Of a stretch of 64,000 nt of DNA, positions 8,708 through 17,466 are shown piece after piece. The stretch is taken from assembly GCF_018403325.1 (NCBI RefSeq), contig NZ_BOSL01000010.1, positions 125,941 through 189,940 on the forward strand, given 5' to 3'. The position numbers and the translations under genes are program-made. The notes beneath the pieces were generated by a model that had not been told where the DNA came from, ran no database searches, and saw only the letters and a list, made by a program, of their open reading frames with translations. Source of the DNA: Paenibacillus vini. Lineage in GTDB: Bacteria; Bacillota; Bacilli; Paenibacillales; Paenibacillaceae. Positions within the stretch are counted from its first letter, which is position 1. The number at the start of each line of letters is the position of its first letter.

Positions 8708-9439
8708 ATGGGAGTAGATCAGACGAGTATGTCAAACGAAGATAACAAGGATGGCCTGCTGAACAAGTTGGATTTACGGGAACTGTACCGGTGGGAGATC
8801 GGCGATGACGAGCTGCGCAAGCTGGAAGAATGGAAGAAGCTTCCGATCCTGTATCAGCTTGCACTGGATGAATTAAAGAACAAAATTAAGCTGATTCAGA
8901 GCGAGTGGAAAATCCATAACGGGTACAGCCCGATAGAGCACATTAAAACCCGAATCAAGGAGCCAAGAAGCATCCTGGAGAAGTTGGAGCGCAAAGGCTT
9001 CGAGTTGAATGTCGACAGTATGGTGAATAAAATCCATGATATCGCGGGTATGCGGATCGTGTTCTCTTTTGCCCAGGATATTTACAGTTTACTGGAGCAT
9101 CTCCGCCAGCGTGAAGATATCCGGATTCTTGAGATTAAAGATTACATCATGAATCCAAAACCTAACGGTTACCAAAGCCTGCATGTGATCGTCGCTGTTC
9201 CGCTTACATTATTCGAAGGGCAGCGCTGGATGAAGGTGGAGATCCAGATGCGTACGCTAGCTATGGATTTTTGGGCCAGCATGGAGCATATCTTATTTTA
9301 TAAATATGAAAAGCAAGTGCCGCCCCATGTCATCCGGGAGCTCACTGAAGCCGCCAAAGCGGCGGACGCCCTGGACAAAAAAATGCACGGGCTCCGCAAG
9401 GAGATTATGGGAGCCGCCGGAGCGCCGCTCCCTCAATAG
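8708..9439 (+). CDS. small alarmone synthetase, RelQ/YjbM type (GTP pyrophosphokinase)
   Basis: Makes (p)ppGpp from ATP and GDP/GTP in the cytoplasm without the hydrolase or regulatory domains of long Rel. The 243 residues include only the synthetase fold: HIKTRIKEPRSILEKLERKG, IHDIAGMRIVFSF, the NPKPNGYQSLHVIV substrate loop and VEIQMRTLAMDFWASMEH. That is the small-synthetase pattern; it is about 30 residues longer than B. subtilis YjbM, mostly at the N terminus. ATG 8708 has a weak ribosome site; ATG 8729 behind GGGAG is an alternative. It stands alone, with its own promoter and a shared downstream terminator. Confidence 0.9.
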   Translation: MGVDQTSMSNEDNKDGLLNKLDLRELYRWEIGDDELRKLEEWKKLPILYQLALDELKNKIKLIQSEWKIHNGYSPIEHIKTRIKEPRSILEKLERKGFELNVDSMVNKIHDIAGMRIVFSFAQDIYSLLEHLRQREDIRILEIKDYIMNPKPNGYQSLHVIVAVPLTLFEGQRWMKVEIQMRTLAMDFWASMEHILFYKYEKQVPPHVIRELTEAAKAADALDKKMHGLRKEIMGAAGAPLPQ

Positions 9440-9476
9440 CAAGAGCCTGCGGCACGATTCTCCGCAGGCACAAGAA

Positions 9477-9504
9477 AGCCGCGCCATTTCAGCGCGGCTT
9501 GTTT
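9477..9504. terminator. bidirectional terminator between convergent genes
   Basis: AAGCCGCGC pairs perfectly with GCGCGGCTT over a 7-base loop, followed by GTTTTG on the plus strand. The stop codon of the minus-strand SWIM-type gene (9489-9491) lies in the loop. Confidence 0.75.
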
Positions 9505-10469
9505 TGCTGCGCAGCGGCGAGTTCCGCCGCGCGCTCCATGACCCGGCCGGCGACCAGGGACAAACCCCTGGCCGCTCCGGAAACGCCGGGCAGCAGCGCT
9601 GCCCACGGGGCCGAATCGGGCCCCGGCTCGCGGCTGGTGCTGGCGGGTTCCACGGTGCGTGCGCGGCCAGCCTGCGGGACAGCCGGTTCCCCTGCCGCCG
9701 CAGGGGAACCAAGCTCCCGCAGGGCCGCCTTCACATCGTGGAACTGCGGCCCGGGCTGGTGCAACCGCCCCTGCCCCGCCATCTCCGCGAGCCATTCCGC
9801 GATGTTCGGCCCATCGCCCGCGCCCCCGCGCGATGCTGCCTCCGGCCCTCCCGCCGCCTGGCGGAGGGCCTCTTCGGGATCGGGCAGCGGCTGAAGCGCT
9901 GCCCACCGGTCCAGGACGGCCGCCGCCAGCGTCTCCGGCGTCCAGCCGAGCAGCGCCAGCCGCAGGCCGGCGTCGGCCGCCCAGGCGGCGTCGCCATAGA
10001 CCATGGCGCGCTCGGCATGGCCGCAGCCGGGGGCGCCGCAGGTGCACGCCGCCGGGCCGGCAACGGCCGCCGCTTCCGAGCCGGGTCTCGCTTCTGGCGA
10101 CCCGGCCTTGCCAACGCCAGCTGCCGTTGCTGCGCCGCCGGCTTGAGTCGCAACGCCAGGCTGGCGCCAAGGCGGCTGCACGGGCAGCAGGGCGTCCAGC
10201 ACCCCCGCCCCTTCCTCGAGAAGCCCGGCCAGAACAAGCGGGCTGCTCTCCAACTGCCGCAGCAGCTCCCGGCTCTCCAAGCCGCCGGGCGAATATGCCG
10301 GAAGTACGACCGTGCAGACCGGCACCTCATCATTCCCTTGAGTAGCAGTGCCGCTCGCTCGTCGCGGACGCTTTCTGTCTTCCGTCATCTCAACAGGAAG
10401 TACGATCTGCAGTCCTCCCGGCACGGGCTCCATATGAACGTTCTTTGGAACAGCAAGTGTCCGGCTCAT
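9489..10469 (-). CDS. diverged SWIM zinc-finger protein, partner of the SNF2 helicase
   Basis: A 326-residue, Ala/Gly/Pro-rich protein encoded by extremely GC-rich DNA. Residues 142-151 read CTCGAPGCGH, fitting the SWIM pattern CxC...CxH, with a short spacer. The following segment (ERAMVYGDAAW, then RLALLGWTPETLAAAV) follows the usual SWIM continuation of AAVYY and a DPFLLFRLRG-like helix. In Firmicutes a SWIM protein (YwqB) is encoded beside the SNF2 helicase YwqA, and here the start overlaps the helicase stop as ATGA, so the two are co-translated. The N-terminal part of usual SWIM proteins is poorly recognisable. Role is inferred: a nucleic-acid or protein-binding partner of the helicase. 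Confidence 0.65.
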   Translation of the reverse strand: MSRTLAVPKNVHMEPVPGGLQIVLPVEMTEDRKRPRRASGTATQGNDEVPVCTVVLPAYSPGGLESRELLRQLESSPLVLAGLLEEGAGVLDALLPVQPPWRQPGVATQAGGAATAAGVGKAGSPEARPGSEAAAVAGPAACTCGAPGCGHAERAMVYGDAAWAADAGLRLALLGWTPETLAAAVLDRWAALQPLPDPEEALRQAAGGPEAASRGGAGDGPNIAEWLAEMAGQGRLHQPGPQFHDVKAALRELGSPAAAGEPAVPQAGRARTVEPASTSREPGPDSAPWAALLPGVSGAARGLSLVAGRVMERAAELAAAQQNKPR

Positions 10470-13400
10470 CTCACTTCCTCCTCAATGATGCTCCCCGATT
10501 GAAGCGCGATCAGATTACGGAGCTCGTCGTCGGACATTTCCGTCAGCCATTGCTCGCCTGAGCCGACGACCTGTTCCGAAAGCGATCTTTTGCGCTCGAT
10601 CAACTCATCAATCCGCTCCTCTAACGTTCCCTGGCATATCAGCTTGTGGACCTCCACATTTTTCTGCTGTCCGATCCGGAACACCCGATCCGTCGCCTGA
10701 TTCTCGACCGCCGGATTCCACCACCGGTCATAGTGGATCACATGATTCGCGCGTGTCAGATTCAGCCCGACTCCGCCAGCCTTAAGCGAAAGTACGAAGA
10801 TCGGGACTCCCGAGCCTTCCTGAAAAGATCTGACCATTTCGTCGCGCTCCTGCTTTACGACCCCGCCGTGCAGAAAAAACGGAGTTTTACCGTAACGCCG
10901 GGCCAACTCTTCCCGAAGCAGCTCGCCCATCTGCACATACTGCGTAAATATGAGCGCCGCTTCGCCATTATCCATAATGATATCCAGCAGCTCCGTCAAC
11001 CGCTCCATTTTGCCTGACCGTTCCATCCCCGCGGCAGCACCCGATAAAGGTCTTCCGGCTGCCAACCGCGGGTGATTACAAATCTGCTTAAGCCGGGTCA
11101 GCGAGGACAATACAAGTCCCTTGCGGGCGATTCCCCCGCTTTCTCCGATTTTGGACATCAGCTCCGCCGTTACCGCCTCGTACATTCCGGCCTGCTGCGC
11201 AGTCAGGGAACAGTATGACTTAAGCTCGATTTTCTCCGGCAAATCCTTGCGGATATCCGGATCGCTCTTTAACCGCCGAAGCAGAAACGGAGCTACCAGC
11301 CTCCGCAGCCGGCCCAGCTCGGCTGGCTGTCCTTCTCCGGAGGATGTGTATTTGGCACGGAACGAGGCGCTCGTTCCCAGATAGCCGGGATTCAAAAACT
11401 GAAAGATCGACCACAGCTCGCTCAACCGGTTCTCTACCGGCGTACCCGTCATGGCGATCCGCTGCGGCGCACTCAGTTTCATTACGCTCTGAGCCTGCTT
11501 CGTGCCATAATTTTTAATATACTGCGCCTCATCGAGGACGATGGTTTTCCATTCCAGATTGCGGAGCTCCATACCGTCCCGTCCGGCCAATTGGTAGGTT
11601 GTCAGAACCACATCGCTCTCATGGCATTCTCTCATTAGGGGTTCTCCATGCAGCCGATCGCTCCCGTGATGAACATACACCTTCATTTCCGGGGCAAATC
11701 GCTCCAGCTCCCGCTGCCAATTCCCAAGGAGCGAGGTGGGGCAAACAATCAAGCAGGTACCCGGTGAAGTTTCCATTCCGTCGAGCAGCTCCGTGATGAC
11801 CTGGACCGTTTTACCGAGCCCCATATCATCCGCAAGCAGCGCACCAAAACCAAGCTGACGCATCGACGAGAGCCATTGAAAGCCTCTCTCCTGATAAGGG
11901 CGGAGCGTTCCGTTCAGCGCTTCGGGCACCTGGCGTGACGAAAATGACCGTACCGTTTCTCCGGACATCAAAACGGCCAGCAGTCCTTCCGCTTCCACCG
12001 TCTCCACTTGCAAACCATCGAACCGGTTATCCTGATCGGCTCCGGAAGCCAGATACATTAACTCCCGAAACGTCATGGTCCCGCTCTCTTGACGTTTCAT
12101 GAATTTCAGCACCTGGCGAATTTCCTTAACGTCAATCTCGATCCACTCTCCGCGGAAAAAGACGAGCGGGGATTTGGAGGCGGCCAGCTCCGCCAGTTCC
12201 TCCCGGCTCAGCTCCTCCCCATTCAGCACCGCTCCGGCTTCAAAAGCAATCAACTGTCCGATTCCAAGCCCCGTTTCCGGCTCTTTATCCCCCCGCTCCT
12301 TCTCCCAGCCTGACGCCTTGATTTTCACGCCGGCGCTGCGTCTGCCTTCCCGGGTCCACCGGGAAGGCATTTGCACGTTCACGCCATGCTTGCGAAGCAG
12401 GGCAACGGAGCGGCTCAGGAAGGAATACATCTCCTCGGGATACAGCTCCAACACTTCGGGCCGGGCCGTTTCCATCGCAGCGGCCAGCTCGTTTGACAAA
12501 TCCGCCGCCTTTTTCAAACGAAGAAGAAAATTCTGGTGCACATTCCGATACTTCCGTCCGCGGATGTTCATATCCGGAGCCGGATAACTCCAGATTAAAC
12601 CCGCAGGAAGCAGCACTGAGGGATCCTCTGTTCCTTCTCCCCATAACGACAGCTTCCAACGGAAATCCTGCTCCCGTTCAAATCCGCCGTTATCCAGAAT
12701 CGGTTCGACTCTCAAGCATAATCTCAGCGAGCCGGCGTCTCCATCTCCCCCATCTTCATCTGCCGCGCTCGGCCGCGCTCCCCCGGCTTCCGCAATCTCC
12801 TCTGTCAGATGCTCAATTTCAGCACTGTTTCCTTGAATATCCGGCTGAATTGCAGCACTGAGCAGTCCGTTCCACCACAGCTCGGTAAGCGGAGAATATC
12901 CCCTGCGATAATCGGCCCGCGCCGGATTCAGCTTCCGTCCCAGGTCCATGACCGCTTTTCGGACCTCATAATCTATCATCGCTGTCAAAAAGGAATGCAG
13001 CAGCGCTAGCTGCCGATCACCGAGTGAGCCGTTTTCCAATAACGCAAGCGGCTGTACTGCGGCCAAAGCCACGGGGGGCATGGAACCCGCCAACTGACGA
13101 AAAGTCACCTCGTCATCATCTATCAGGTACGGTCCCCAAACCGCACTTATGGCGGCCTGCGTTCCCCGTCTGCGCCCCAGCACACCCACTCCCGGCTTCG
13201 AACCCGGAACGATTTTGCCCCGCAGCAGCAAATCCAGCGCAAACCGGGCCGCCACACTCCAGTACTCCAGTTCTGGACCCGGCTCTATTCCGTTAGCTGC
13301 AAAATAGCTCTCATCCCAGTTCAACAACAACTGCCAAGTTTCCTGAACCGGCAAAGCCAGCCCTTCCAGCGTTCTGCCAATCAACCCTTTGCGGTCGCCG

Positions 13401-13603
13401 GTTGCCGTCATTCTGCGCCCCGAGGAGACCGGGTACCGAATTTCCGCAAGTCTTAGCGCGGCATGCTGAAAAGGGCGTACTCCGGTTGTCGGCTCCAGCG
13501 GTCTGACCGCCGCCGTCCACGCATCGACTTTGGTTTCTGATATTTCACCGGAGAAACAAAACAATACATCTCCGAGCCAAATTCCATAAAGGCGTTGATT
13601 CAT
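10466..13603 (-). CDS. SNF2-family ATP-dependent helicase / translocase (YwqA type)
   Basis: A 1045-residue double-stranded DNA translocase of the SNF2 family. The N-terminal half is the bacterial SNF2-associated region; the motor begins near residue 560. Walker A reads ADDMGLGKTVQVI, Walker B is DEAQ, motif III is TGTPVENRLSELWSI, and the second RecA lobe has LKAGGVGLNLTRANHVIHYDRWWNP and QATDRVFRIGQQ, ending in the usual LIERKRSLSEQVVG segment. The start ATG 13603 follows CAGGAGA. It is transcribed with the SWIM-type gene downstream (ATGA overlap). Such proteins are thought to act in DNA repair or chromosome maintenance; the exact role is unknown. Confidence 0.93.
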   Translation of the reverse strand: MNQRLYGIWLGDVLFCFSGEISETKVDAWTAAVRPLEPTTGVRPFQHAALRLAEIRYPVSSGRRMTATGDRKGLIGRTLEGLALPVQETWQLLLNWDESYFAANGIEPGPELEYWSVAARFALDLLLRGKIVPGSKPGVGVLGRRRGTQAAISAVWGPYLIDDDEVTFRQLAGSMPPVALAAVQPLALLENGSLGDRQLALLHSFLTAMIDYEVRKAVMDLGRKLNPARADYRRGYSPLTELWWNGLLSAAIQPDIQGNSAEIEHLTEEIAEAGGARPSAADEDGGDGDAGSLRLCLRVEPILDNGGFEREQDFRWKLSLWGEGTEDPSVLLPAGLIWSYPAPDMNIRGRKYRNVHQNFLLRLKKAADLSNELAAAMETARPEVLELYPEEMYSFLSRSVALLRKHGVNVQMPSRWTREGRRSAGVKIKASGWEKERGDKEPETGLGIGQLIAFEAGAVLNGEELSREELAELAASKSPLVFFRGEWIEIDVKEIRQVLKFMKRQESGTMTFRELMYLASGADQDNRFDGLQVETVEAEGLLAVLMSGETVRSFSSRQVPEALNGTLRPYQERGFQWLSSMRQLGFGALLADDMGLGKTVQVITELLDGMETSPGTCLIVCPTSLLGNWQRELERFAPEMKVYVHHGSDRLHGEPLMRECHESDVVLTTYQLAGRDGMELRNLEWKTIVLDEAQYIKNYGTKQAQSVMKLSAPQRIAMTGTPVENRLSELWSIFQFLNPGYLGTSASFRAKYTSSGEGQPAELGRLRRLVAPFLLRRLKSDPDIRKDLPEKIELKSYCSLTAQQAGMYEAVTAELMSKIGESGGIARKGLVLSSLTRLKQICNHPRLAAGRPLSGAAAGMERSGKMERLTELLDIIMDNGEAALIFTQYVQMGELLREELARRYGKTPFFLHGGVVKQERDEMVRSFQEGSGVPIFVLSLKAGGVGLNLTRANHVIHYDRWWNPAVENQATDRVFRIGQQKNVEVHKLICQGTLEERIDELIERKRSLSEQVVGSGEQWLTEMSDDELRNLIALQSGSIIEEEVR

Positions 13604-13812
13604 GATGATCTCCTGTCATTTCCTGATTCGTGTCCAATGGACTAAAAAAACGCACTAGTTCTATCTTATACGAAACCGTGTCTATATAAAACCGCAGCCG
13701 AATCCCTGTTTTCTTTTTCATCGATCCGGAAATCATTTCCTGCGTTTTGGGTATATTCATATAGTAAACGGGAACAACCCTCTTATAACTGCCCGAAGGA
13801 GGTTTCTATAAT

Positions 13813-14568
13813 ATGTTCAAAACAAAGACCCTTCTGTGGTGGAACTGCCTGTTCTTTCTGGCCGTCATCGCCATGAATATTCTCGCGGAGGCCATCCCGC
13901 TGGGCGGGGCTGGTACCGGTGAGCTGTCAAAACGTTATTTCACCCTGCTGACACCTGCCGGTTATGCCTTTATGATCTGGAGCCTCATCTATGTGCTGGT
14001 CGGCTGCTCCCTAGTGTATCTCTTTCGCCGTAAAGGCTCCCGGGATCCCTGGATTACTTCCTACTCGTTATGGTTTATTCCGTCCTGTCTGTTAAATATG
14101 GGATGGCTTCTGCTCTGGCATTATGAATACCTTGTTCTTTCCTTTATCGCCATGGTGCTGCTGCTCATTTCGCTTGCGGGGTTATACCGGCTCACGCGGA
14201 CAATCGAACGCCCTACCTTAGGGGAAACCTGGTTCCTAAGGCTCCCGTTCAGCCTATATACGGGCTGGATCGTAACAGCCACTTTGGTCAACCTGCAGGT
14301 CATCATTCAACACGCCGGGCTGTTTCCCGGTCTTGCTCCTTCCACATCAGCGATCGCCTTGCTTATCATCGGGGCCATCGCCATTATTCTCATCGGCAGC
14401 ATGACAAGGGACGGTGTTCTCCCTCTTCCCGTCGCCTGGGGATTTGCGGCTATAGCCGCTAAACACTATGAAGAACGCATCCTATTTTTCACCGCCGGCT
14501 TGGCGGCCGCCATCCTCTTGGCGTTTGCCATAGGCCTGCTTTTCATCCGGGCCAGGGATCGTGACTGA
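13813..14568 (+). CDS. TspO/MBR-like tryptophan-rich membrane protein
   Basis: A 251-residue integral membrane protein with about seven hydrophobic segments. The stretch LTPAGYAFMIWSLIYVLVG (about residues 38-56) is the hallmark of the long tryptophan-rich sensory-protein relatives of TspO; GETWFLRLPFSLYTGWI also fits. TspO proteins bind tetrapyrroles and other lipids; the ligand here is unknown. GGAGG lies about 9 bases before ATG 13813. It is monocistronic, with a terminator after it. Confidence 0.75.
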   Translation: MFKTKTLLWWNCLFFLAVIAMNILAEAIPLGGAGTGELSKRYFTLLTPAGYAFMIWSLIYVLVGCSLVYLFRRKGSRDPWITSYSLWFIPSCLLNMGWLLLWHYEYLVLSFIAMVLLLISLAGLYRLTRTIERPTLGETWFLRLPFSLYTGWIVTATLVNLQVIIQHAGLFPGLAPSTSAIALLIIGAIAIILIGSMTRDGVLPLPVAWGFAAIAAKHYEERILFFTAGLAAAILLAFAIGLLFIRARDRD

Positions 14569-14625
14569 AGCTTCTTTGGTTTCATCAGATCAAACAGAGG
14601 ATCAGATTTACAATTCTACGAAGAC

Positions 14626-14665
14626 AAAGGGGTACAAACCATTACAGGTCTGTACCCCTCTTGTT
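14626..14665. terminator. terminator between convergent genes (TspO-like and ridA)
   Basis: AGGGGTACA pairs with TGTACCCCT around a 14-base interval; a T-rich tail follows on the plus side (CTTGTTATT) and AAAGG precedes it. Likely works for both strands, weakly. Confidence 0.5.
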
Positions 14666-14690
14666 ATTGGGGCTATGGCCCCAGTCTATC

Positions 14691-15068
14691 TTATTTAGAA
14701 GCGATCACTTCGATCTCCACCAAACCGTCTTTAGGCAAGCGTGCTACTTGGACCGCACTGCGGGCAGGGAAGGGCTCGGAAAAAAAGCTTCCGTAAATTT
14801 CATTCACTTTGGCAAAGTCATTCATATCTTGCAAGAATACCGTGGTTTTAACGACCTTATCCAATCCGGATCCCGCCGCTTCCAATATAGCACCTACATT
14901 GCGCAGCGCCTGAAGCGTCTGTCCTTCAATGCCTTCGGCAAGTTCGCCGGTCTCGGGAATCAAGCCCAGTTGCCCCGATGTAAACACAAAATCGCCGATT
15001 TGAACAGCCTGTGAATAGGGTCCGATCGCTCCTGGTGCTGATGTTGTTGAAATGACTTGCTTATTCAT
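14691..15068 (-). CDS. ridA: RidA family enamine/imine deaminase
   Basis: Hydrolyses reactive enamine and imine intermediates released by PLP enzymes, in the cytoplasm. At 125 residues it is full length. GPYSQAV (about residues 16-22), TSGQLGLIPETG and the signature PARSAVQVARLPKDGLVEIE with the substrate-binding Arg are all present. A ribosome site AGAGGG lies before ATG 15068. It is a single gene between a TspO-like protein and an orphan histidine kinase. Confidence 0.94.
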   Translation of the reverse strand: MNKQVISTTSAPGAIGPYSQAVQIGDFVFTSGQLGLIPETGELAEGIEGQTLQALRNVGAILEAAGSGLDKVVKTTVFLQDMNDFAKVNEIYGSFFSEPFPARSAVQVARLPKDGLVEIEVIASK

Positions 15069-15107
15069 TTGCTATCCCTCTTTTGCTAGAATTTCTTATT
15101 ATTGTAG

Positions 15108-16610
15108 CTAGGAATGGCTGCCTAAAGCAACCGTATCCGTTTTTATCGGATCGATCTCCCTGGTTCCTTGCTCCTTCATTTCCGAAGTCAGAGGTAAATA
15201 AAGGGAAAATGTACTGCCTAAGCCAACCTTGCTCTGCAAACGGATGAACCCTCCGAGCAATCGGGCCAAGTCTCTGCTGATCGGCAATCCGAGACCCGTT
15301 CCCCCGTATTTACGGCTGATGGAACCATCCGCTTGACGGAAAGCTTCAAAAATGGTCGTATGCTTATCTTCGGGTATCCCGATCCCGGTGTCGGTTACGG
15401 CAAAGACAATCCACTCTCCCTGCATCATGTCGCTTGCACCCGTCTTGCGGATTTCCAGTTTGACTTGTCCCTTCTCGGTGAATTTAAAAGCATTGGACAG
15501 CAAATTACGCAAAATTTGCCCGATCCGCTGAGCATCCGAAAGAATGGTGCAGGGGAGGCCTTCCTCAATGCGGATTTCAAACGCCACGTTCTTCCGATCC
15601 GCCGCATGTTCGAAGTGCATGTCCAGCATCTGCGCCATCTCAGCGATGACGACATCCTCCTGCACAACCTCCAGTCGGCCCGCTTCCACCTTGGACAGAT
15701 CCAAAATATCATTGATCAGCTTAAGCAGATCTTGTCCCGACTTATAAATGATCGTCCCGTAATTAGGCGTGTCATCTCCATTCGCAGCCTCGTCCCCGCC
15801 TTCGCTTTCGGAGATAATCTGGGCCAGATTGATGATTCCATTCAATGGCGTTCTCAGTTCATGAGACATGTTGGCCAAAAACTCCGACTTATACTGCGAA
15901 GCCAGCGCAAGCTGATTCGCCCGTTCTTCCAGTACGATTTTCGCCGTGCGTAGTTCTTCCGTCTGCTTACGCAGTAATTCATTAGCGTACTTGAGTTCCA
16001 GCGTTTGCCTCCGTTCAATCTGGAAGTCCCAGAGAATCAGCGCAAATACCACGCTAAGCACCAACGTCAACGGAAAGGTAACCGGCACGATCTCCAGCAT
16101 GTACTTTTTCATCGGTAGAACGCCGAATACGGCTATGTTAATCGTGTTAAGAATATTAACGATCCCTATCGTAATAGCTCCCTTTACTATAAGCCGATAG
16201 TTGCTTCGTCTCATCCAAATACTTAGACCGGCACAAACAACCCCTAGTATCGAAAGGTTGATAAGGCCCGCAATAGCGGCATCATTCACGCCGAAGGTCA
16301 ATCTTGCCAGCCCGATCCCTACACCGATAACCATAAGCGCCAGCGGTTGCATATAGACGCCCGATGCAATAATCAAAGGTACGACGCGTAGGTCAAAAAT
16401 TACATCTTTGTTTAATTGAAAACCGAATTTCATGCAAACCCAGCCTGCGAAAATGAATAAAGCCAACGATAAAAAATAATTGATTTTAAAAGAAATTTTG
16501 GTGAAAGCATATTTGTATATTACATTTACCAGATAAGCAACCGTGATCAGCAGCCCCAAATTAAGCAGAAACATCTTGCCAAAGCCCATATGCTCACTCC
16601 CGTAGGTCAT
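15108..16610 (-). CDS. orphan sensor histidine kinase with LytS-type membrane domain
   Basis: A 500-residue membrane-bound histidine kinase. The first 200 residues hold about six hydrophobic segments, with NKDVIFDLRVVPLIIASG and GVNDAAIAGLINLSILG matching the 5TM LytS/YhcK receptor family. A coiled-coil linker leads to the dimerisation domain with SHELRTPL (phosphorylated His near residue 245), then the ATPase domain: LLSNAFKFTEKG (N box), VTDTGIGIPEDK (G1), FEAFRQADGS (F) and GGTGLGLPISR (G2). There is no response regulator beside it, so its partner is elsewhere. The ligand is unknown. Confidence 0.87.
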   Translation of the reverse strand: MTYGSEHMGFGKMFLLNLGLLITVAYLVNVIYKYAFTKISFKINYFLSLALFIFAGWVCMKFGFQLNKDVIFDLRVVPLIIASGVYMQPLALMVIGVGIGLARLTFGVNDAAIAGLINLSILGVVCAGLSIWMRRSNYRLIVKGAITIGIVNILNTINIAVFGVLPMKKYMLEIVPVTFPLTLVLSVVFALILWDFQIERRQTLELKYANELLRKQTEELRTAKIVLEERANQLALASQYKSEFLANMSHELRTPLNGIINLAQIISESEGGDEAANGDDTPNYGTIIYKSGQDLLKLINDILDLSKVEAGRLEVVQEDVVIAEMAQMLDMHFEHAADRKNVAFEIRIEEGLPCTILSDAQRIGQILRNLLSNAFKFTEKGQVKLEIRKTGASDMMQGEWIVFAVTDTGIGIPEDKHTTIFEAFRQADGSISRKYGGTGLGLPISRDLARLLGGFIRLQSKVGLGSTFSLYLPLTSEMKEQGTREIDPIKTDTVALGSHS

Positions 16611-16703
16611 GTAGTTCTTCGCAGCCTATTTCCATATTAACACATGCAGAAAAAAGCAAAATGAGTCAATTGGCATTTTTTCGGAAAATAGTTGATTTTT
16701 GCA

Positions 16704-16737
16704 CAAAAAAAAACGCAAATCAGATGCGATTCGCGTC
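16704..16737 (-). terminator. intrinsic terminator overlapping the stop of gene 16720-16989
   Basis: On the minus strand ACGCGAATC pairs with GATTTGCGT (one G-T pair) over a six-base loop, followed by nine T. The TGA stop falls at the loop/3' arm junction. Confidence 0.8.
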
Positions 16738-16989
16738 TTTTTTCCAAAATAACGGCCAGGGAAGAAATGCGGTCCCTGCGCCCTCTCGTGCCCAGCGTCG
16801 AAATCGGCTTCGGAGTCCGCCGGGTTCGGGACAGAGCTCGGGACTTGCCTCGAACTCAGGCTCAACTTCGACATCCCTGAGCGTATAATAGCGGAGATTG
16901 TAGGTGTTGACCGTGTCTCCCTGAACCGTCACCACACTGTCTCCCCGCATCTCGATAATTCTTCCGGTAACTACGCGGGAAATATACAT
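16720..16989 (-). CDS. hypothetical protein, 89 aa
   Basis: An 89-residue cytoplasmic protein. The first 40 residues (RVVTGRIIEMRGDSVVTVQ) alternate like a small beta-barrel; the rest is Arg- and Pro-rich. GGAGG lies 9 bases before ATG 16989. The last codons and the stop are built into a strong terminator, which supports a real gene end. No family recognised. Confidence 0.6.
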   Translation of the reverse strand: MYISRVVTGRIIEMRGDSVVTVQGDTVNTYNLRYYTLRDVEVEPEFEASPELCPEPGGLRSRFRRWAREGAGTAFLPWPLFWKKDANRI

Positions 16990-17018
16990 CCGTTTTCGCC
17001 TCCATTATAGAGGTAATT

Positions 17019-17064
17019 CAAGAAGTCGTCTTTTGATACCCGACTTCTTGAACCTGTACTTTAT
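17019..17064. repeat. dispersed inverted-repeat element, copy 3
   Basis: AGAGGTAATTCAAGAAGTCG then a 12-base loop and CGACTTCTTGAAC: a 12-bp perfect inverted repeat. The left end matches the AGAGGTTGTTCAAAAAGTC ends of the elements near 6.4 and 6.9 kb. It can also fold as a terminator-like hairpin. Confidence 0.55.
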
Positions 17065-17085
17065 AGGCCAGACTAGATGCGAAGG

Positions 17086-17286
17086 CTACTCGCGGTTTCG
17101 GGCCCAGTCATTGTATTCACGCTCAGCGGCATCCTTCGTGTGCCCGTAACGTTCCTGGAGCTTACCCACCAATTTATCCTTTTCACCGTCAATGACATCC
17201 AGATCGTCATCCGTCAACTTGCCCCACTGCTGCTTTGCTTCCCCTTTTATCTGATTCCATTTACCTTTAAATACGTTGTGATCCAT
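17086..17286 (-). CDS. CsbD family general stress protein
   Basis: A 66-residue hydrophilic protein. FKGKWNQIKGEAKQQWGKLTDDD is split here as FKGKWNQIKGEAKQQ and WGKLTDDDLDVIDG, both invariant features of CsbD proteins, which accumulate in general stress; their activity is unknown. GGAG precedes ATG 17286. A candidate sigma-B type promoter lies about 80 bases upstream, which agrees with CsbD control in Bacillus. Confidence 0.92.
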   Translation of the reverse strand: MDHNVFKGKWNQIKGEAKQQWGKLTDDDLDVIDGEKDKLVGKLQERYGHTKDAAEREYNDWARNRE

Positions 17287-17362
17287 CTCGCATCAACTCC
17301 TAATCCGTTATAGTCAAGGCTGATTGAGTTTCGGAAACATTCCCGTTTCCGTGTATTTGTAA

Positions 17363-17387
17363 ATACCCTTCCCCGCTTCATTTGAAC
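17363..17387 (-). promoter_or_regulatory. sigma-B-like promoter before the CsbD gene
   Basis: On the minus strand GTTCAA at 17382-17387 and GGGTAT at 17363-17368, 13 bases apart, against the Bacillus sigma-B consensus GTTTAA / GGGTAT. Whether this organism has sigma-B is not visible here. Confidence 0.45.
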
Positions 17388-17435
17388 CGGAGACGGGCTT
17401 TCTATACTATTCCAAAATTATCCTCATTACGTAAA

Positions 17436-17466
17436 AAGACCCCGCGGGCATCACGGGGCCTTTTTT
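17436..17466 (-). terminator. terminator containing the HD-GYP stop codon
   Basis: On the minus strand GGCCCCG pairs with CGGGGTC; the TGA stop of the upstream gene (17451-17453) lies in the loop and five T follow. Confidence 0.75.

Noticed and set aside
9499-10345. Long plus-strand frames opposite the SWIM-type gene
   Set aside because: Artefact of very high GC; the minus frame has the SWIM motif, the ATGA coupling and a terminator.
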